Shown: in pieces, positions 19,742 through 30,815 of the stretch | Layout: each line of letters opens with the position of its first letter | Numbering within the stretch: position 1 is the first letter of the stretch | Origin: Eutreptiella sp. 'Long Island Sound 2002' | Lineage: Eukaryota; Euglenozoa; Euglenophyceae; Eutreptiales; Eutreptiaceae | Reading direction: 5' to 3' | Length of the DNA: 64,000 bases | Assembly (NCBI GenBank): GCA_964036045.1 | Contig: OZ038382.1 | Coordinates: 126,294,556 to 126,358,555, forward strand | Program-made: the position numbers and the translations under genes | The notes under the pieces: generated by a model | The model's database searches: none | Seen by the model: the letters and a program-made list of their open reading frames with translations, nothing else | What the model was told of the DNA's origin: nothing

Positions 19742-22700
19742 GGCGTTCTGACCTCCAGCGGCTGCGTTAACATTGTGAACACAGCCTGTTTCATCGATCC
19801 ATTCATCTTGGAACAGATCATCCGCTGGATTCAGAGCGTTTTTGACGTAATCTCGATCCGCATCAGACACATGGTCTGCACCTGAGACCTGATCCACACG
19901 ATGGTTTCCCTTTCCACGTCCACGGCCACGGCCGCCGGATGATGGGCCACCACCGTCGCCACGCCCTCTGCCCTTACCAGAGAAGGGGGTTCCTGAAGGA
20001 TTTCCCTTACCCTTACCCTGTGATCCTGGAGCATTTCCTTTGTTTGTACCGGATTGAGGGGTTTGGCCTGGATTTCGATTTCCGCCTCCGGCGTTGACAT
20101 TGGGACTTGTCTGGCCGTTTGGCTGTCCACCGGAGCCGGATGGAGTCCGATTCCCTTTGCCTTGGGACCCGCCAGGGCCTCCAGTATTTTTGTTCCCGCC
20201 GGAGGGAGTCGAATTACCCTTTCCCCCCCTGGCACCATGCACCTGTCTGTCATTCCTGTCTGAATTCTGCGAATTACTGACATTTTCACCAATCACCTTG
20301 TGATCGTAAGCAGACCATCGGTGATTAGCAGTGGAATGCGTCTTAGCTCGGTTCGTAGAACCTAAAAGAAGACAGATGCTACAATGATCCTGAACATTCC
20401 GGGTGTCATTCACCTTTTTGTTGCCCTTTTGGGCCCCATTTTGGGTGCTTTGCTGGGTATTCCTGTTTCCCCCAAGACCCTCATGGAAATTTTGATTGGC
20501 GGCGTCAGCGAGCCTCTCAACCTCTTCCCACAGTTCTTGCGGAGTGAACGAAAACACCCAGTTCCTGGCCTTCAGGCGATTGCCATGGAAACTTACTCCC
20601 CTGTTGAGGACTTGGACAAACAAGTCCCGATCCTCGTGTTCATTAAACTTGATTTTCCACGTGTTTTCAGTGAATTTCACCTTGGTAAACGACGTGGGGG
20701 AGCACTTTTGAAGTGCCTCCCTGACGGTAAACCGGTTGGCCGAGGCGTCAAAGCCATCGATCTCCGCCCACCAGGTCTTGACCTTTTCTTCGGACTGTCG
20801 ATTCCGAAGGGTGGCGGCGGTTTCTGAGGGGATCTTGTCAAAAATCAGATTTTTCAGCTCGGCACTAGAAAATTTTTCGCCTGAATGTTCAGATTCTTCT
20901 ACGAGATTCCAGAAGCGCTGTCTCTTGTCCTGCACTTCGTGCAAGATCAATCGCGAGAACGAAGGAAAATTCTTCAACATCTGGTGGTAATGGTCCTCTG
21001 GCAGTCGAGATCCACGTACCTCCAACTGTTCCCACACCTCATCAAAGGTAAGGGGGGAACTTGAATCTTCACGATCACTCCAGGTTCTGAGCCAAGTATT
21101 GGCCGGCGCTCCCTCAAGGCAGTCCAGGAGGGCCATCAGGAACTGATCATCCTGGAGTTTTTGAGTCTTAACCCACAGTTTAAATTCCCGTTGGAACTGA
21201 GGCCAACGTCTGGGGTTCCCATTATACTTCGGTTGCTTGGCAACCTGACGAAGTCGCAATGAAGTGGGATTTAGGAGTGAATCCAGCCCAACACCGGCCG
21301 TAATGGCAGACACCTTGGCGGCATCATTTGCCACACCAGCTCCGGCGAGGGTCTGGGCGAGCAACATCTGGGCAATTGCATTGGAATCAACAGCAGGAAG
21401 GGTAGTACGGGAGGCAGTTCGTTTGGCATTCTGAGCCTCATTCCTAGCCTTCACCGATCTACTCTGAGATCGAGAGATTGTAACCCTTTCCTTTAGCTTA
21501 GTCCTGCTGATCCTTGCGTCGGTGGTCTTAGAGTCCACCGAAGGAGCAATCGAAAAAATTTCTGTCGACTCCTCCGACGGTTCTGTTGTTTGTTCCACCG
21601 ATGATGCGCCCTCAGACCTCATGTGGGTCTTGAAAAGATCTTTAATTCCCAGAGTCTGAATGATGAGTTGCATTTGATCTTTGAGCAATTGGAGCTCAGA
21701 GTCTCTCTGAGATCTGCAAGAGCAGTCGGCAGGACAGTACATACCGTGTCCTGAAGGACCTGAGCAGGCTGTCGGACCGCTAATCTCAGTGGTTCGCAGC
21801 CAGGAGTCCACTTGGGGAGCTCCTTCAGTCCTAATTTCCAGGTTTGCCTGCCTAGCTGCCTCTAAAATTCCTTCCTCAACCGCGGCGGCTAGATCGTCGC
21901 GGATGGAAACAGAGGGATGAGGGGCGGAGGGCCCGGCAACAGGTGCCTTGGTCTTCTCCTTCGGGAAGGGGCTTGCCTCCCAGATCTGCAAGAAAATGGC
22001 AAAAGATTCATCTTCTTGTGAACACCACCACATCCTGGTATTAATTTCTTCTTGAAGGAGGAAAAAATATTCGAATAAAAAATCAGAGGCGATTCTTTCT
22101 TGTCCTATCAGCTTAGACGTGGCTAATAGACACAGGGCCTCAAGCGCCTCAAGGTTACGGGTCACTTCCGAAGACAAATGGTTGTCCCATTGTGCCCATG
22201 AGGCTGGTCGATTATAGGTAGGTACCTCACCTGGACCACCCATCTCAATGTCGTCAATGTCGGCATCGATGGTCTCGAAATGTGGACATTGGTAGGGAGT
22301 ATTAGTACCTGCCAGGTCCGTAAGCTCCACCGGAGCGTTGCCATTAGCGTAAGCTGGGAGATTCCAGCTGCTTGATGGCCAATTTCGACTGGGATCTTGA
22401 TTGTAATCTGGGCCTCCACAGCTGCTGATTTGTGTCCTTCTTGGGCAATTTGGGCTTGCGCAAGGCATTCCTCTCAAGGCCTCGTTCGCACAGCACCACG
22501 GCAGCGTAATCGTTACGTCTCCGGAGGTTGCGGAGTCTACGGGGCCGTACTGAGGGGCTAGCTGTGGTTGGGACACCAAAGGAACAACATTCAGGTAGCC
22601 TCTGCTACCATGAAAGTGCTGCCCTGGGTCGTTGTGGGTGCCGGAGGGCTCGGGGCCGGCAAGACCAGTGGGGCAGGCACGCGAGGAGTCTCCCTGGATG

Positions 22701-22774
22701 TTGTTATTGGGGGTAGAACCGGACACTCGGACACCAACGGAGGCGAGAGCAGCGACAACAGAAGCAAGATCCAT
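19739..22774 (-). CDS. gag: Gypsy 1 gag, 1011 codons, starting inside the 5' LTR
   Basis: The ATG at 22774 lies 369 bases into the LTR; the frame leaves the LTR at 22611 and reads through the PBS as HGSRG. The first 540 residues are acidic and Ser/Pro-rich, probably disordered. The capsid-like part lies at about residues 540-800 (KYNGNPRRWPQFQREFKLWV, then PANTWLRTW and a helical series). A CSICLLL segment with later His follows, and the tail is rich in Gly, Arg and Lys (GRGRGRGKGNHR), fitting a nucleocapsid without a standard CCHC knuckle. It ends in TAG at 19739. Gag forms the particle that carries the RNA. Confidence 0.88.
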   Translation of the reverse strand: MDLASVVAALASVGVRVSGSTPNNNIQGDSSRACPTGLAGPEPSGTHNDPGQHFHGSRGYLNVVPLVSQPQLAPQYGPVDSATSGDVTITLPWCCANEALRGMPCASPNCPRRTQISSCGGPDYNQDPSRNWPSSSWNLPAYANGNAPVELTDLAGTNTPYQCPHFETIDADIDDIEMGGPGEVPTYNRPASWAQWDNHLSSEVTRNLEALEALCLLATSKLIGQERIASDFLFEYFFLLQEEINTRMWWCSQEDESFAIFLQIWEASPFPKEKTKAPVAGPSAPHPSVSIRDDLAAAVEEGILEAARQANLEIRTEGAPQVDSWLRTTEISGPTACSGPSGHGMYCPADCSCRSQRDSELQLLKDQMQLIIQTLGIKDLFKTHMRSEGASSVEQTTEPSEESTEIFSIAPSVDSKTTDARISRTKLKERVTISRSQSRSVKARNEAQNAKRTASRTTLPAVDSNAIAQMLLAQTLAGAGVANDAAKVSAITAGVGLDSLLNPTSLRLRQVAKQPKYNGNPRRWPQFQREFKLWVKTQKLQDDQFLMALLDCLEGAPANTWLRTWSDREDSSSPLTFDEVWEQLEVRGSRLPEDHYHQMLKNFPSFSRLILHEVQDKRQRFWNLVEESEHSGEKFSSAELKNLIFDKIPSETAATLRNRQSEEKVKTWWAEIDGFDASANRFTVREALQKCSPTSFTKVKFTENTWKIKFNEHEDRDLFVQVLNRGVSFHGNRLKARNWVFSFTPQELWEEVERLADAANQNFHEGLGGNRNTQQSTQNGAQKGNKKVNDTRNVQDHCSICLLLGSTNRAKTHSTANHRWSAYDHKVIGENVSNSQNSDRNDRQVHGARGGKGNSTPSGGNKNTGGPGGSQGKGNRTPSGSGGQPNGQTSPNVNAGGGNRNPGQTPQSGTNKGNAPGSQGKGKGNPSGTPFSGKGRGRGDGGGPSSGGRGRGRGKGNHRVDQVSGADHVSDADRDYVKNALNPADDLFQDEWIDETGCVHNVNAAAGGQNA
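22599..22610 (-). promoter_or_regulatory. Gypsy 1 primer-binding site
   Basis: On the minus strand TGGTAGCAGAGG follows the LTR end (TTTCA) with no gap. It is complementary to CCTCTGCTACCA, the 3' end of many initiator tRNA-Met molecules, the usual gypsy primer. Confidence 0.92.
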
Positions 22775-23142
22775 GCTGATTGTGGTCCGGCAGAAAATCC
22801 CAGTCTATGAAGAAAATTGAGGGGAATTATTCTAAATACATCTGAGTGTCCAAAACTGTCCGAATGAATTTAAATAATCCATTTATGTAAAATTGTCTGG
22901 CCGATCTGGCCCGCGAGCGCGCGTCAACGGCAAATGGCGATTCCAGCTAAAATAGCGGAATGCGGCGGATTTACGGGAAATGGACCGCGGAATCAAATCC
23001 GGCATATCAGAAATATATAGGAAATATCCTGTGACTGAGCTGCGAGGCGGCAATTCCGCCGAAGCAAAGAAAATGACCAAAATGTAGCTAATCTGGGCAG
23101 AATGTCTGAAAATCTGAGCAGATGGGGCTAGCCGCACTTACA
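22611..23142 (-). repeat. Gypsy 1 5' LTR
   Basis: 532 bp, TG...CA, apparently identical to the left copy. A TATATA-like run on the minus strand at about 23013-23022 is a candidate promoter. The gag ATG (22774) lies inside, so the transcript must start upstream of it and the R/U5 part encodes the first 55 residues of Gag. Confidence 0.96.
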
Positions 23143-23147
23143 CGCCC
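23143..23147. repeat. Target-site duplication, right copy (CGCCC)
   Basis: Matches 12371-12375 exactly; it marks the end of gypsy 1 and the point where LINE A resumes. Confidence 0.95.
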
Positions 23148-23640
23148 AGAAGTCACCAAGCAAACCCGGAAGCCGAAGGACGCCAACGCACACGACGACG
23201 GGCACCGCTACGCCAAAAGGCACCAAACCCAGGTCCGCAACCGTCACAACCGCCTAACCGAGCCAAAGCCCCAACACAAATCAAACCCGAGCCACACCCC
23301 AAAACCGCTAACTCTTGACTCCTAACCAGGCCCGCCAAGGGAACAACATTGCCACAGCCCATACCCACAGCCTGGACAGCTGCCTAACCAGCCAGCACCA
23401 GAAGCAAAGAGGCACCTAATCAAACCCGCCCTGACCCATACCCGTGTACATCAGGACGCGCAAGCCGCACCCCTGGGGCGCCACCGCCGCCAAAGCACCG
23501 ACGACACACGCCAGAGGACACAATACTATTGCATCGCTGCACCAGCTGCTCGTGCCTGTGCCTGCAGTGTACGCGCGCCCCTGTTTTTTCTTTTTTTTTC
23601 CATTCCAAAAAAAAAAACAGAAAAAGAAAACACGAAAATT
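23148..23640 (+). mobile_element. 3' remnant of LINE A after the gypsy 1 insertion
   Basis: C- and A-rich DNA of the same style as the left flank, with short open frames but no recognisable protein. It ends in a T-run and then an A-run (about 23582-23640), which may be the 3' tail of LINE A. The true 3' end cannot be fixed without another copy. Confidence 0.45.
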
Positions 23641-23684
23641 AGGGGGGGAGGAAGAGAGACACAACCACCAATGGCACACGCGCA

Positions 23685-24548
23685 CCGCACACAGCGCGCA
23701 CACCGGTGAACAGGCACCACGAGGGCCAGGACACCGCACACGCACGTGCACCGAGAGCAAGAAAGGGACCGGACACCACGGCCTGGCACATCGGTGAACA
23801 GGAGCCAAGAGGCCCAGGACACGGCACACACAAAACACCACACCGAGCGGGCACACCGGTGAACAGGAGTTAAGTGGTCCAGGACACCGCACAAACAAAA
23901 CAAAAGACAAAGCAGGCACAGCGGTGAATAGGAGCCAAGTGGCCCGGGACACCCCGCACGCAAAGCAACACACCGAGCGGGCGCACTGGTGAACACGAGC
24001 CAAGTGGCCCAGGACACCGCACACGCAACACAACACACCCAGCGGGCACACCGGTGAACGGGGGCCAAGGGGCCCAGGACATCGCACACGCAACACAACA
24101 CACCCAGCGGGCCCAGCGGTGAACAGGAGCCAAATGGCCCAGGACACCGCAGACACAACACAACAAACAGCGCGGGCACATCGGTGAACAGGAGCCAAGT
24201 GGCCAAGGACACGGCACAAACAAAACAAAAGACAGAGCAGGCACACCGGTGAACAGGAGCCAAGTGACCCAGGACACCGCCCACGCAAAGCAACACACGG
24301 AGCAGGCACACCGGTGAACAGGAGCCAAGTGGCCCACGACACCGCACACGCAACACAACACACCCAGAGGGCACACCGGTGAACGGGAGCCAAGAGGCCC
24401 GGGACGCCGCACACGCGACACACCACACCGAGCGGGCACAACGGTGAACAGAAGCCAGGTGGCCGAGGACACCGCAGACACAACACAACAAAGCACGCGA
24501 GCACACCGGTGAACAGGAGTCAAGAGGCCCGGGACACCGCGCACACGT
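23685..24548 (-). repeat. 65-bp minisatellite, array 1 (about 13 copies)
   Basis: A unit containing CACCGGTGTGCCCGCTCGGT and CCTGGGCCACTTGGCTCCTG repeats every 65 bp on the minus strand (for example CACCGGTG-type marks at 23854 and 23919). The same unit forms array 2 at 38740-39850 on the plus strand. As 65 is not a multiple of three, every frame cycles through three translations; all three minus-strand frames are open for long stretches. It lies in the gag region of gypsy 4, in gag orientation. Confidence 0.93.
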
Positions 24549-25109
24549 AGGGCGGCCAAGGGACGGGAAAGAACCAACACCCCATGTGTTGGACACACCG
24601 AGGCGACCCGGCCGACCCGCCGGACCAGGAGCAGGAGCGCTACTCCACGGCCACTGGTCCGAGCCCGCCCAGGCTGCATCGGGGACCATGGCAAACGTCA
24701 CCGGAGCCATGGAAGCAACCGGTGACAGGCGAGCCGGTACACAGTCCAGGAGGAGGTCGCCTGCCAGACAGAGTGGCCCCGCAACTCAAGCCACAAGGGT
24801 GAGGCGGTTGTACCGTAGACAAGCGGGAGCAATACCCCTTGTGGTGAGAGATACTCCACACGGCTGGGCAGCCCCCAGAGCTGCCGCCCAAAGGAGGGGG
24901 CATGTGGCCCTACCCATGGACACATGTTGGGACACCCTCCAACCTGGGACACATGGACCGGGTGGCCGCCACAATGCCTTCCAAAGCACATGCGGGAGCG
25001 GCTCAAGAGGCACCTGAGATAGGGCAGTGGGAGGGACAGGACGTCCCGTTGGTAAGACCTTCTTCCTCCATTGTCAAGGGACGCATCCCGAGCTCCCGAA
25101 GACACCCAC
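24549..25109 (-). other. Probable decayed gag sequence of gypsy 4
   Basis: No frame is convincing across the whole stretch. It lies between the gag-like frame at 25110-25577 and the 65-bp array. By position it should be further gag sequence, but I see no motif. Confidence 0.3.
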
Positions 25110-25577
25110 CTACCTACCTAATGGATCTGGGGAGGGGCCTTCTTGAGCCTTCCCAATGTGCCGAATGACCCTCTTCACAAGGGCTTTAAATGCCTTAGGT
25201 GGCATAAAACAGCTCACCTCAGGGGTCCCATCCTCTGTCCTAAGGCGCTTACCGGACCTAGTAGCTATACCACTATAGACCTGTATGTCATCCTTTGTAC
25301 CTTTACCCTTATCTTGACCGTAACTGATCCTACGGGACAAGAGAGGAGAGGAAGGAGGAGACCGAGACCTTCCCTCGTGTCTTGGGGCTGAGGCGGACAG
25401 GGGGGAGTGCTTCTCAAGCTTCCATAAGATTGCAGAGGAAACTTTGGGGTGGCAAATTGATTCGATGCCACCGGCATCCTCCAGTCCAGCCCCAAGAAGG
25501 GAACCAGAACTGCTACCATGTAATACGGTTGGTGGTGACCGTGTTATTTCCTCGGTATGCATTTCAGAAAAATACAA
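25110..25577 (-). pseudogene. gag: Gypsy 4 gag N-terminal fragment
   Basis: A 155-codon frame begins upstream of a PBS-like site and reads it as LHGSSSG, the same layout as in gypsy 1 (HGSRG). The product is Ser/Pro/Arg-rich and ends with a basic helical part (FMPPKAFKALVKRVIRHIG) before TAG at 25110. Without the PBS it would be unrecognisable. Position, orientation and frame through the PBS make a gag start the best reading. Confidence 0.5.
25510..25518 (-). promoter_or_regulatory. Gypsy 4 primer-binding site (9-nt match)
   Basis: TGGTAGCAG on the minus strand directly follows ATTACA, a proper LTR end. Only nine of the twelve bases of the gypsy 1 site are kept. Confidence 0.6.
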
Positions 25578-26252
25578 TCCAAAAATATTCGACTATTTAT
25601 GGAAGCACTTTTCTTTGTAGGAGCCAAGGGCACAGGATCAATGTTTTACCACCAAAAAGAAAACCTCTTGCAGAGTTTTATGATAAAAATAGTGCCCTAT
25701 ATGTGTGGATGGGGGTGGGAATTCCTCGAAGACCTTCAGCCCCAAGACACAAGCCAAATGCACAAATGCAATGGATGAACGTGTGGGTTGTGTGGGTTGA
25801 GTCCTTGAGTGCCAAGTTACCTTATTCACAACCTCAATGAACTTGAGTTGAGTTGCTCGATCACGCCCTCATGATGCAATAACGTGGACAATGGAGTCGG
25901 CATTGGGTCAGAATGATTAGGCATGAACCAAGTCAACAACAAGACCAACATAACACATATTGTTCGAAGATGTTTCATCATTGAATTGGACGCTCAATTT
26001 GGTCCAAGGCGGTTTCGACCCAAACCGGCCGGGACCTGTCAGAATCCCTAGCAAATCTCGATCTTTTTGATATAAAAAAATGATCGAGATCTGTCACGTT
26101 CAAATAACTATAGAAATCCATAAAACTTGAGGACGCCAGCGCTGACGGCGTCCGGCGATCCCGATCGCCGCGTCCAGCATTTCAAATCTCAGATTTAAAA
26201 AAATTCTGAGCTTCTTTGATTAAAATTAGTCTCCGAAGCCCGATTTCATTAC
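25519..26252 (-). repeat. Probable 5' LTR of gypsy 4, cut by LINE B1
   Basis: AT-rich DNA with no gene ends in ACA at 25519 next to the PBS. Its upper end is lost where LINE B1 homology begins near 26253. There is no second copy in the window to prove it as an LTR. Confidence 0.45.
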
Positions 26253-26368
26253 ATAGGGGTCGGGAGGGACGGCAGCGTGGTGGTGCTGTGTCTCCTCGCT
26301 CTGCGTGAATGGTGGTCCTGGCATGGCGTGGACGTGTGTGGGCGGTGGTTGCTGGCTGAGCTGCCGGG

Positions 26369-27536
26369 CTAGCTTGCTGTGATACGGTGGTGGTGGAGGG
26401 CGCTGGTCGGGGCGGTGCTGTTCGTGTGCCCCGGGGGTCTGAGCGTGGGGTGGCGCGGCGTGGCTGGACCCGAGTCCTGGTCGGGGCACTGCGCTCTGCT
26501 GGCGGGCGCGCTGACGGGCCTCCTGAAATGTCTTGGTCTTCTTGGCCTAGTGGGTGTCGGGGGCGGGTGTACCCCCTGTCCCCCTGGGGGCAACGGGGAG
26601 CGGGCGTGCCAGCGATGTGCCTCTCTGAGGCGCGCCTGGAGGCCTCTGACGTAGGCGCGCTGGTCCGCGGGGTCCATCCGTGCGGCGGTGGTTTCGTCGG
26701 GGGCGGCCAGGTGGGCGTCCCGAAAGGACGCCAGGCCCTCCGAGGGCCTCGGCTGCGTGGGGTGGGGGGGGCCTGTACCGGGTAGAGGAGTGCGCTGAGT
26801 GGGTGTGGTGTTCCTTTCCGTCGGCCGAGGGCGGTGTTGGAGCGGCAGCAAGCGATTCAGAGGTAGGCTGCTATCTCCTCTGGTGCCGTGTCCGCTCACG
26901 CTTCCGGCGCCGGGGCTGCTGCTTGGGCGGCCAGGAGCTGTGGGTCTGGGAGGTGGAGGTCACGGTGGTGGAGGTATAGGGCGAGAAGGATGAGGCGGGC
27001 CGCCACGTTCAAGCCGCCCCCGCTGTGGCGCAGATGTGGGCTGTGGGGGGGCAGGGGTGTGCTGCCCGTGGCCATGGCTATGGTCAGCGCGTGGTCCGCC
27101 GCATCCGCCACGTAGTACCCTCCCAGGTGGTCCCGGAGGGTGTCGGTGAGTGGCCGGAAGAAGCTGGGGTGGCTGTCGGGGCGGGGTGCGGCTGGGGCTG
27201 CGGGCCGCTCCCGGTGGTGGGGGTTGAGGTCCCCGCAGTGGGGGCAGTGGCCGAGGCGGTGTGCGGCTCCTAGGCAGACCCAGTGGTCTGGCTTGCACGG
27301 CAGGGCCGTCTGTGGTAGCCGTTGGCGCACGCAGAGAGGGCATGCGGTGGCTGGCGACTGGCGGTACCTGTGGACGGACGGTGGCGTCGTGGAATGAGGG
27401 CTTGCGGCGCGCATGCTGGTGGGTAAGTGTGCGGTGCCTCTGGTGCTCGTGTGTGCCCTGCTGATGTTGTGCCTGGTTGATGGTGTGTAGGCGTGGTGGG
27501 GGTCCCGTGTTGGGTGGTATGTCGTGGGGTAGGTTG
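26369..27536 (-). pseudogene. LINE B1 ORF3, Cys/His-rich protein
   Basis: The counterpart of LINE A ORF3 follows the ORF2 stop. The overlapping start is GTG instead of ATG. Cys/His clusters (CPLCVRQRLPQTALPC and CPHCGDLNPHH) are kept, and a frameshift near 26890 moves the C-terminal part to another frame. That part continues past the point where LINE A has a stop and ends Pro/His-rich at 26369. Conservation across two diverged copies is the main support for ORF3 as a real gene. Confidence 0.6.
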
Positions 27537-28960
27537 TCACGGTTGGTAGAACAGGAGTTTGAGGAGGTGAGCTTGGTCTGTTTGGGGCAGGGTGGCTGCA
27601 TGCTGCAGGTATTTGTGGGTGCGGTATGTGAGCTGATCTGCTGTCTTGGCAACGGCCGTCCATTGCATGTGTACCGCCGTGGCTTGGGGGTCTTCCGCGT
27701 GGGTGTGTAGCAAGGTATAGACGTTAGTGGGGACGAGTCCCCTGCAGAACGCCTCAAGTACCTCCGTCTGCTTGAGCATTGTGTTGAGTTGTTGGGTTGT
27801 CGGGGACCGTGTCGGCCATCCGCCGTGCTGTGCGATGGTGTGGGTAGGGTTCCAGTCTTCAAGGGTGCCCAGTCCTTGGTACAGGGGGGTCCTCTTGAAA
27901 TGATCCCAGGTTTCTTCTTCCGCGTGGCAACAGATGCATTCGGTGTATCTTGCGGGGACGTGGATCGAGCGGCGTGCGTACCATCGGTGGTTTCTGGTGA
28001 GGAGGGAAAGCTGTTTGAGGGCGAGTTGGAGACGGGGTTTTTGTAGGTGTGCTGGGAGGCTATCCTGACGTAGGGCTGAGTAGTACAGGGGGGTGTGGAC
28101 GGAGTCTTCGAGGCGTTGTAGGAGTTGGGTGTTCGCTTGAGGGCCCAGAGTGGTGGCCAGCTGTTGGATAGGTGTGGGGTAGTGGTACTGCTTGTTTCGA
28201 TATGTGTACGGCGTGTCCTCGGGTATCCATTGGGGGGGCTGTGTGGCCGAGGGTATCGGGGGTAGGTGCTGCATATGGTTGTGCTGTGGGGTGTCTAGTC
28301 GTACGTGTTCGAGCCCTCGGGTGTCGTTGGTGCTCTGGTGTTTGGCATGCGTGTAGCGGTGTGACTCCTGTTTGACTATGTGTAGGGCGTCCTGGGGGTG
28401 CACGCCCCTGAAGGCCATCCATAGCCCCAACGCTTGTGTGGTGAGGCCGGATTCCAGTGCCCTTTGGAGGGGCAGGTCTGTGAGGCGCCTGGTGAGGTGG
28501 ATGTCGACCGTGGCGTCCACTACTACCGAGATGTTGTGGGGCTGGATCGTTGCGGGTGGTGGTCTGGCGGTGACAGCGTCCGCCAGGGTGCGTAGTTTGC
28601 CTCGGGAGGACGCCGCAAAGATGGTGGCCCCGGTGTGGTGTTCCACGTGGAGGCCGTCCGTGTGCCGGGTGATGCGCACGGAGGCACCACCGACCGTCGG
28701 GGTGCGTTGCTGGGTGCCGGATGCGTCAGTGAAGTAGATGATGTGGGTGTCGCTGCGTACGGGTCGGCGGGCAATTGCTGTGGGGCGATAGACGTAGATA
28801 GCGTTCCCTTGGGCGGTTCTGGTGGTGATTTGCGTCGGTTGCAGTAGCGGCGTCGCATAGACGCCTATCCCCTGGGTAATGATGGCCTGCGCACATGGGG
28901 TGAGGCGGAGGAGCCCTCTGTCGGGGCGCCCCTGGGTGATGTACGCGTACATCAGGTGGA
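27537..28960 (-). pseudogene. LINE B1 RNase H and CCHC finger
   Basis: A single open frame covers this part and runs upstream into foreign DNA. RNase H motifs are YFTDASG, SRGKLRTLA (Glu replaced by Lys), VVDAT and KQESHRYTHA, where the Asn/Asp end present in LINE A is lost by a small deletion. The C-terminal knuckle reads CICCHAEEETWDHFKRT, so its last Cys is changed. It ends FYQP-TGA at 27537, exactly as in LINE A. The frame has fewer breaks than LINE A but key residues are gone. Confidence 0.8.
28823..28960 (-). repeat. 138-bp LINE segment duplicated at 30816-30953
   Basis: The same LINE segment (coding MYAYITQGRPDRGLL and what follows) occurs at both ends of the GC-rich block, in the same orientation, with about a dozen differences by eye and no length change. 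Confidence 0.85.
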
Positions 28961-30815
28961 GGTTTGAGGTCTGAGGTTTGATTTTGCGGGTACTAGACAC
29001 CTTTCGGCCCTGGGGGGCCACCTGGTCGGGCCAGGTGATATCCTCCCCATCGAGTCCTAGTGGGAGGCCCTTCATGACACACCTCCTGCCTGGTCGCGGA
29101 GTCCCCCGGGTTCACAGAGCTCGGAGCCCTGTCCCTCCCCGAATTCCCCATTTCGCCACTCCCCGGTCAGTGCATCAATTCGCAGCCGTGGCTGCGGGCG
29201 CTTACCCACTGCGTCGCCCCCCTAATGCGTGGTCGCCCGGGACGCCGGCGCTGCCGGGCCCGTGCTACTGGCTTGTCGCCAGTGGGACCCCCTTGGGCTG
29301 GCGCGGAGGCTGCCTAGCCTAGGGGCTGGGGCGTGGCGCAGTGCGCCACTACTGCCTTGGCGGGTGCAGTGCCCCGTCCGTGTGTGAACGGCGCTCGCGG
29401 CCGGCTCGGGGGGCTCGGGCCCGTACCTGGTCTTGTGTCTCTCCCGTTTCCCCCTTCCCGCCCCGCGTGTCCCGCGCTGCTTGTGGCGGGCCGTCGCGTT
29501 CGGGTGTCCCTTACCCTCGCTCGCTGGTACGCCATTCCACGCGATCTGTGCGTTCCGCGAGCTCGGTCCGGTTGCCCTTCTGGTAGTCCCCGCGTGCCCT
29601 TTCCGTGTGTGTGCGCTGGCGCTCCCGCGGCACCCGCTCCCCCCCCCCCTGGCTGGTGTGGCGTGCGCACCTCGCGCGGTTCCGGCGCTGGGCGCTGGTA
29701 GGGCCGTTCCACGTGGTCCGTGCCCCTCCGCTTGTCCTGCCCCGGTCCCTTGCTCCGTCTGGCGTGCTTGGGGGGGGGGAGGTCTGGTCCCGATTCCCCC
29801 CTACCTGGCTTGGCCTGCACGCCCGGTCGGGGCTGCGTGCCGCGGGGCTGGTGGGGGGCCGTCCCCGGGGGGGAGGGTGGCCTGCCACTGTTGTGAGGGG
29901 CGTCTGGTGTCAGGCGCCGTCCCTCCCACGACCGCCCGTCCTCTAGGGCGGGCTGCCGGGGTACCGCGACCCGTGTATTCCGGGTGCGGTTGGTGTGGGC
30001 GTGGGGACCCAGCACCGGTTCCACTGATGCGCCCTTGCGGGCCGGCGTTGCTCGCTGTGGGGGTGGCTGAAGGGCGTCCCCGGGGGGGATGCCTTCCACC
30101 GCTGTGAGGGGCGTCTGAGGTCAGGCGCTCCCCCTCCCCCGACTGCCCGCCCACTGGGCGGGCTGTTGGGGTCCGCCACCCACGTGCTGTGGGCGCGGGT
30201 GTGTGGGTGTGGGGGCCCAACATTGTCCCCTGGGCCTGCATGCCCTGTGGGGGCTGCGTGCCGCGGGGGTGGTTGGGGGCCGTCCCCGGGGGGGGCTGGC
30301 CTGCCACTGTTGTGAGGGCCGTCTGGTGTCAGGCGCCGTCCCTCCCCCGACCGCCCGTCCTCTGGGGCGGGCAGCCGGGGTTCCGCGACCCGTGTGTCCC
30401 GAGTGCGGTCGGTGTGGGCGTGGGGACCTAGCATCGGCCCGACAGCGTGCGCCCTTGCGGGCCAGCGTTGCTCGCTGTGGGGGTGGCTGAAGGGCGTCCC
30501 CGGGGGGGATGCCTTCCAACGCTGTGAGGGGCGTCTGAGGTCAGGCGCTCCCCCTCCCCCGACTGCCCGCCCACTGAGCGGGCTGTTGGGGTCCGCCACC
30601 CACGTGCTGTGGGCGCGGGTGTGTGGGTGTGCGGGCCCAACACTGTCTCCTTGGCCTGCATGCCCTGTGGGGGCTGCGTGCCGCGGGGTAGGTGGGGGGC
30701 CGTCCCCGGGGGGGGTGGCCTGCCACCGTTGTGAGGGGCGTCTGGTGTCAGGCGCTGTCCCTCCCCCGGCCGCCCGTCCTCTGGGGCGGGCAGCCGGGGT
30801 TCCGCGACCCGTGTG
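28961..30815. repeat. GC-rich block with 210-bp tandem repeat
   Basis: 1.86 kb lying between the two LINE pieces. From about 29830 a unit of about 210 bp recurs five times; markers with GTGAGGGGCGTCTG lie near 29893, 30103, 30313, 30523 and 30732. Two subtypes alternate, giving a 420-bp higher-order unit. 28961-29330 is unique and G/C-rich. Long minus-strand frames here only reflect low stop density and a period divisible by three. Confidence 0.85.

Larger units (their letters stand above)
12376..23142 (-). mobile_element. Gypsy 1, complete Ty3/gypsy LTR retrotransposon with chromodomain
   Basis: A 10.77-kb element on the minus strand: 5' LTR 22611-23142, PBS 22599-22610, gag, protease, methyltransferase-like domain, RT, RNase H, integrase with chromodomain, polypurine tract 12908-12921 and 3' LTR 12376-12907. 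LTRs begin TG and end CA on the coding strand and appear identical by eye over 532 bp, so insertion is recent. A 5-bp duplication CGCCC flanks it. Gene order RT, RNase H, integrase places it in Ty3/gypsy, and the C-terminal chromodomain in the chromovirus group. Confidence 0.97.
26253..28960 (-). mobile_element. LINE B1, 5'-truncated LINE A-family copy
   Basis: Minus-strand sequence matching LINE A from about 6180 to 8920: RNase H, CCHC finger and ORF3. Homology starts abruptly at 28960 and stops near 26253. The loss of the 5' part is typical of incomplete reverse transcription. Confidence 0.85.

Noticed and set aside
23685-24548. CRISPR array
   Set aside because: The repeats are contiguous without unique spacers, and the DNA is eukaryotic.
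23416-24710. Three long overlapping minus-strand frames (274-394 codons)
   Set aside because: They are the three frames of the same 65-bp array; a low stop density explains them.
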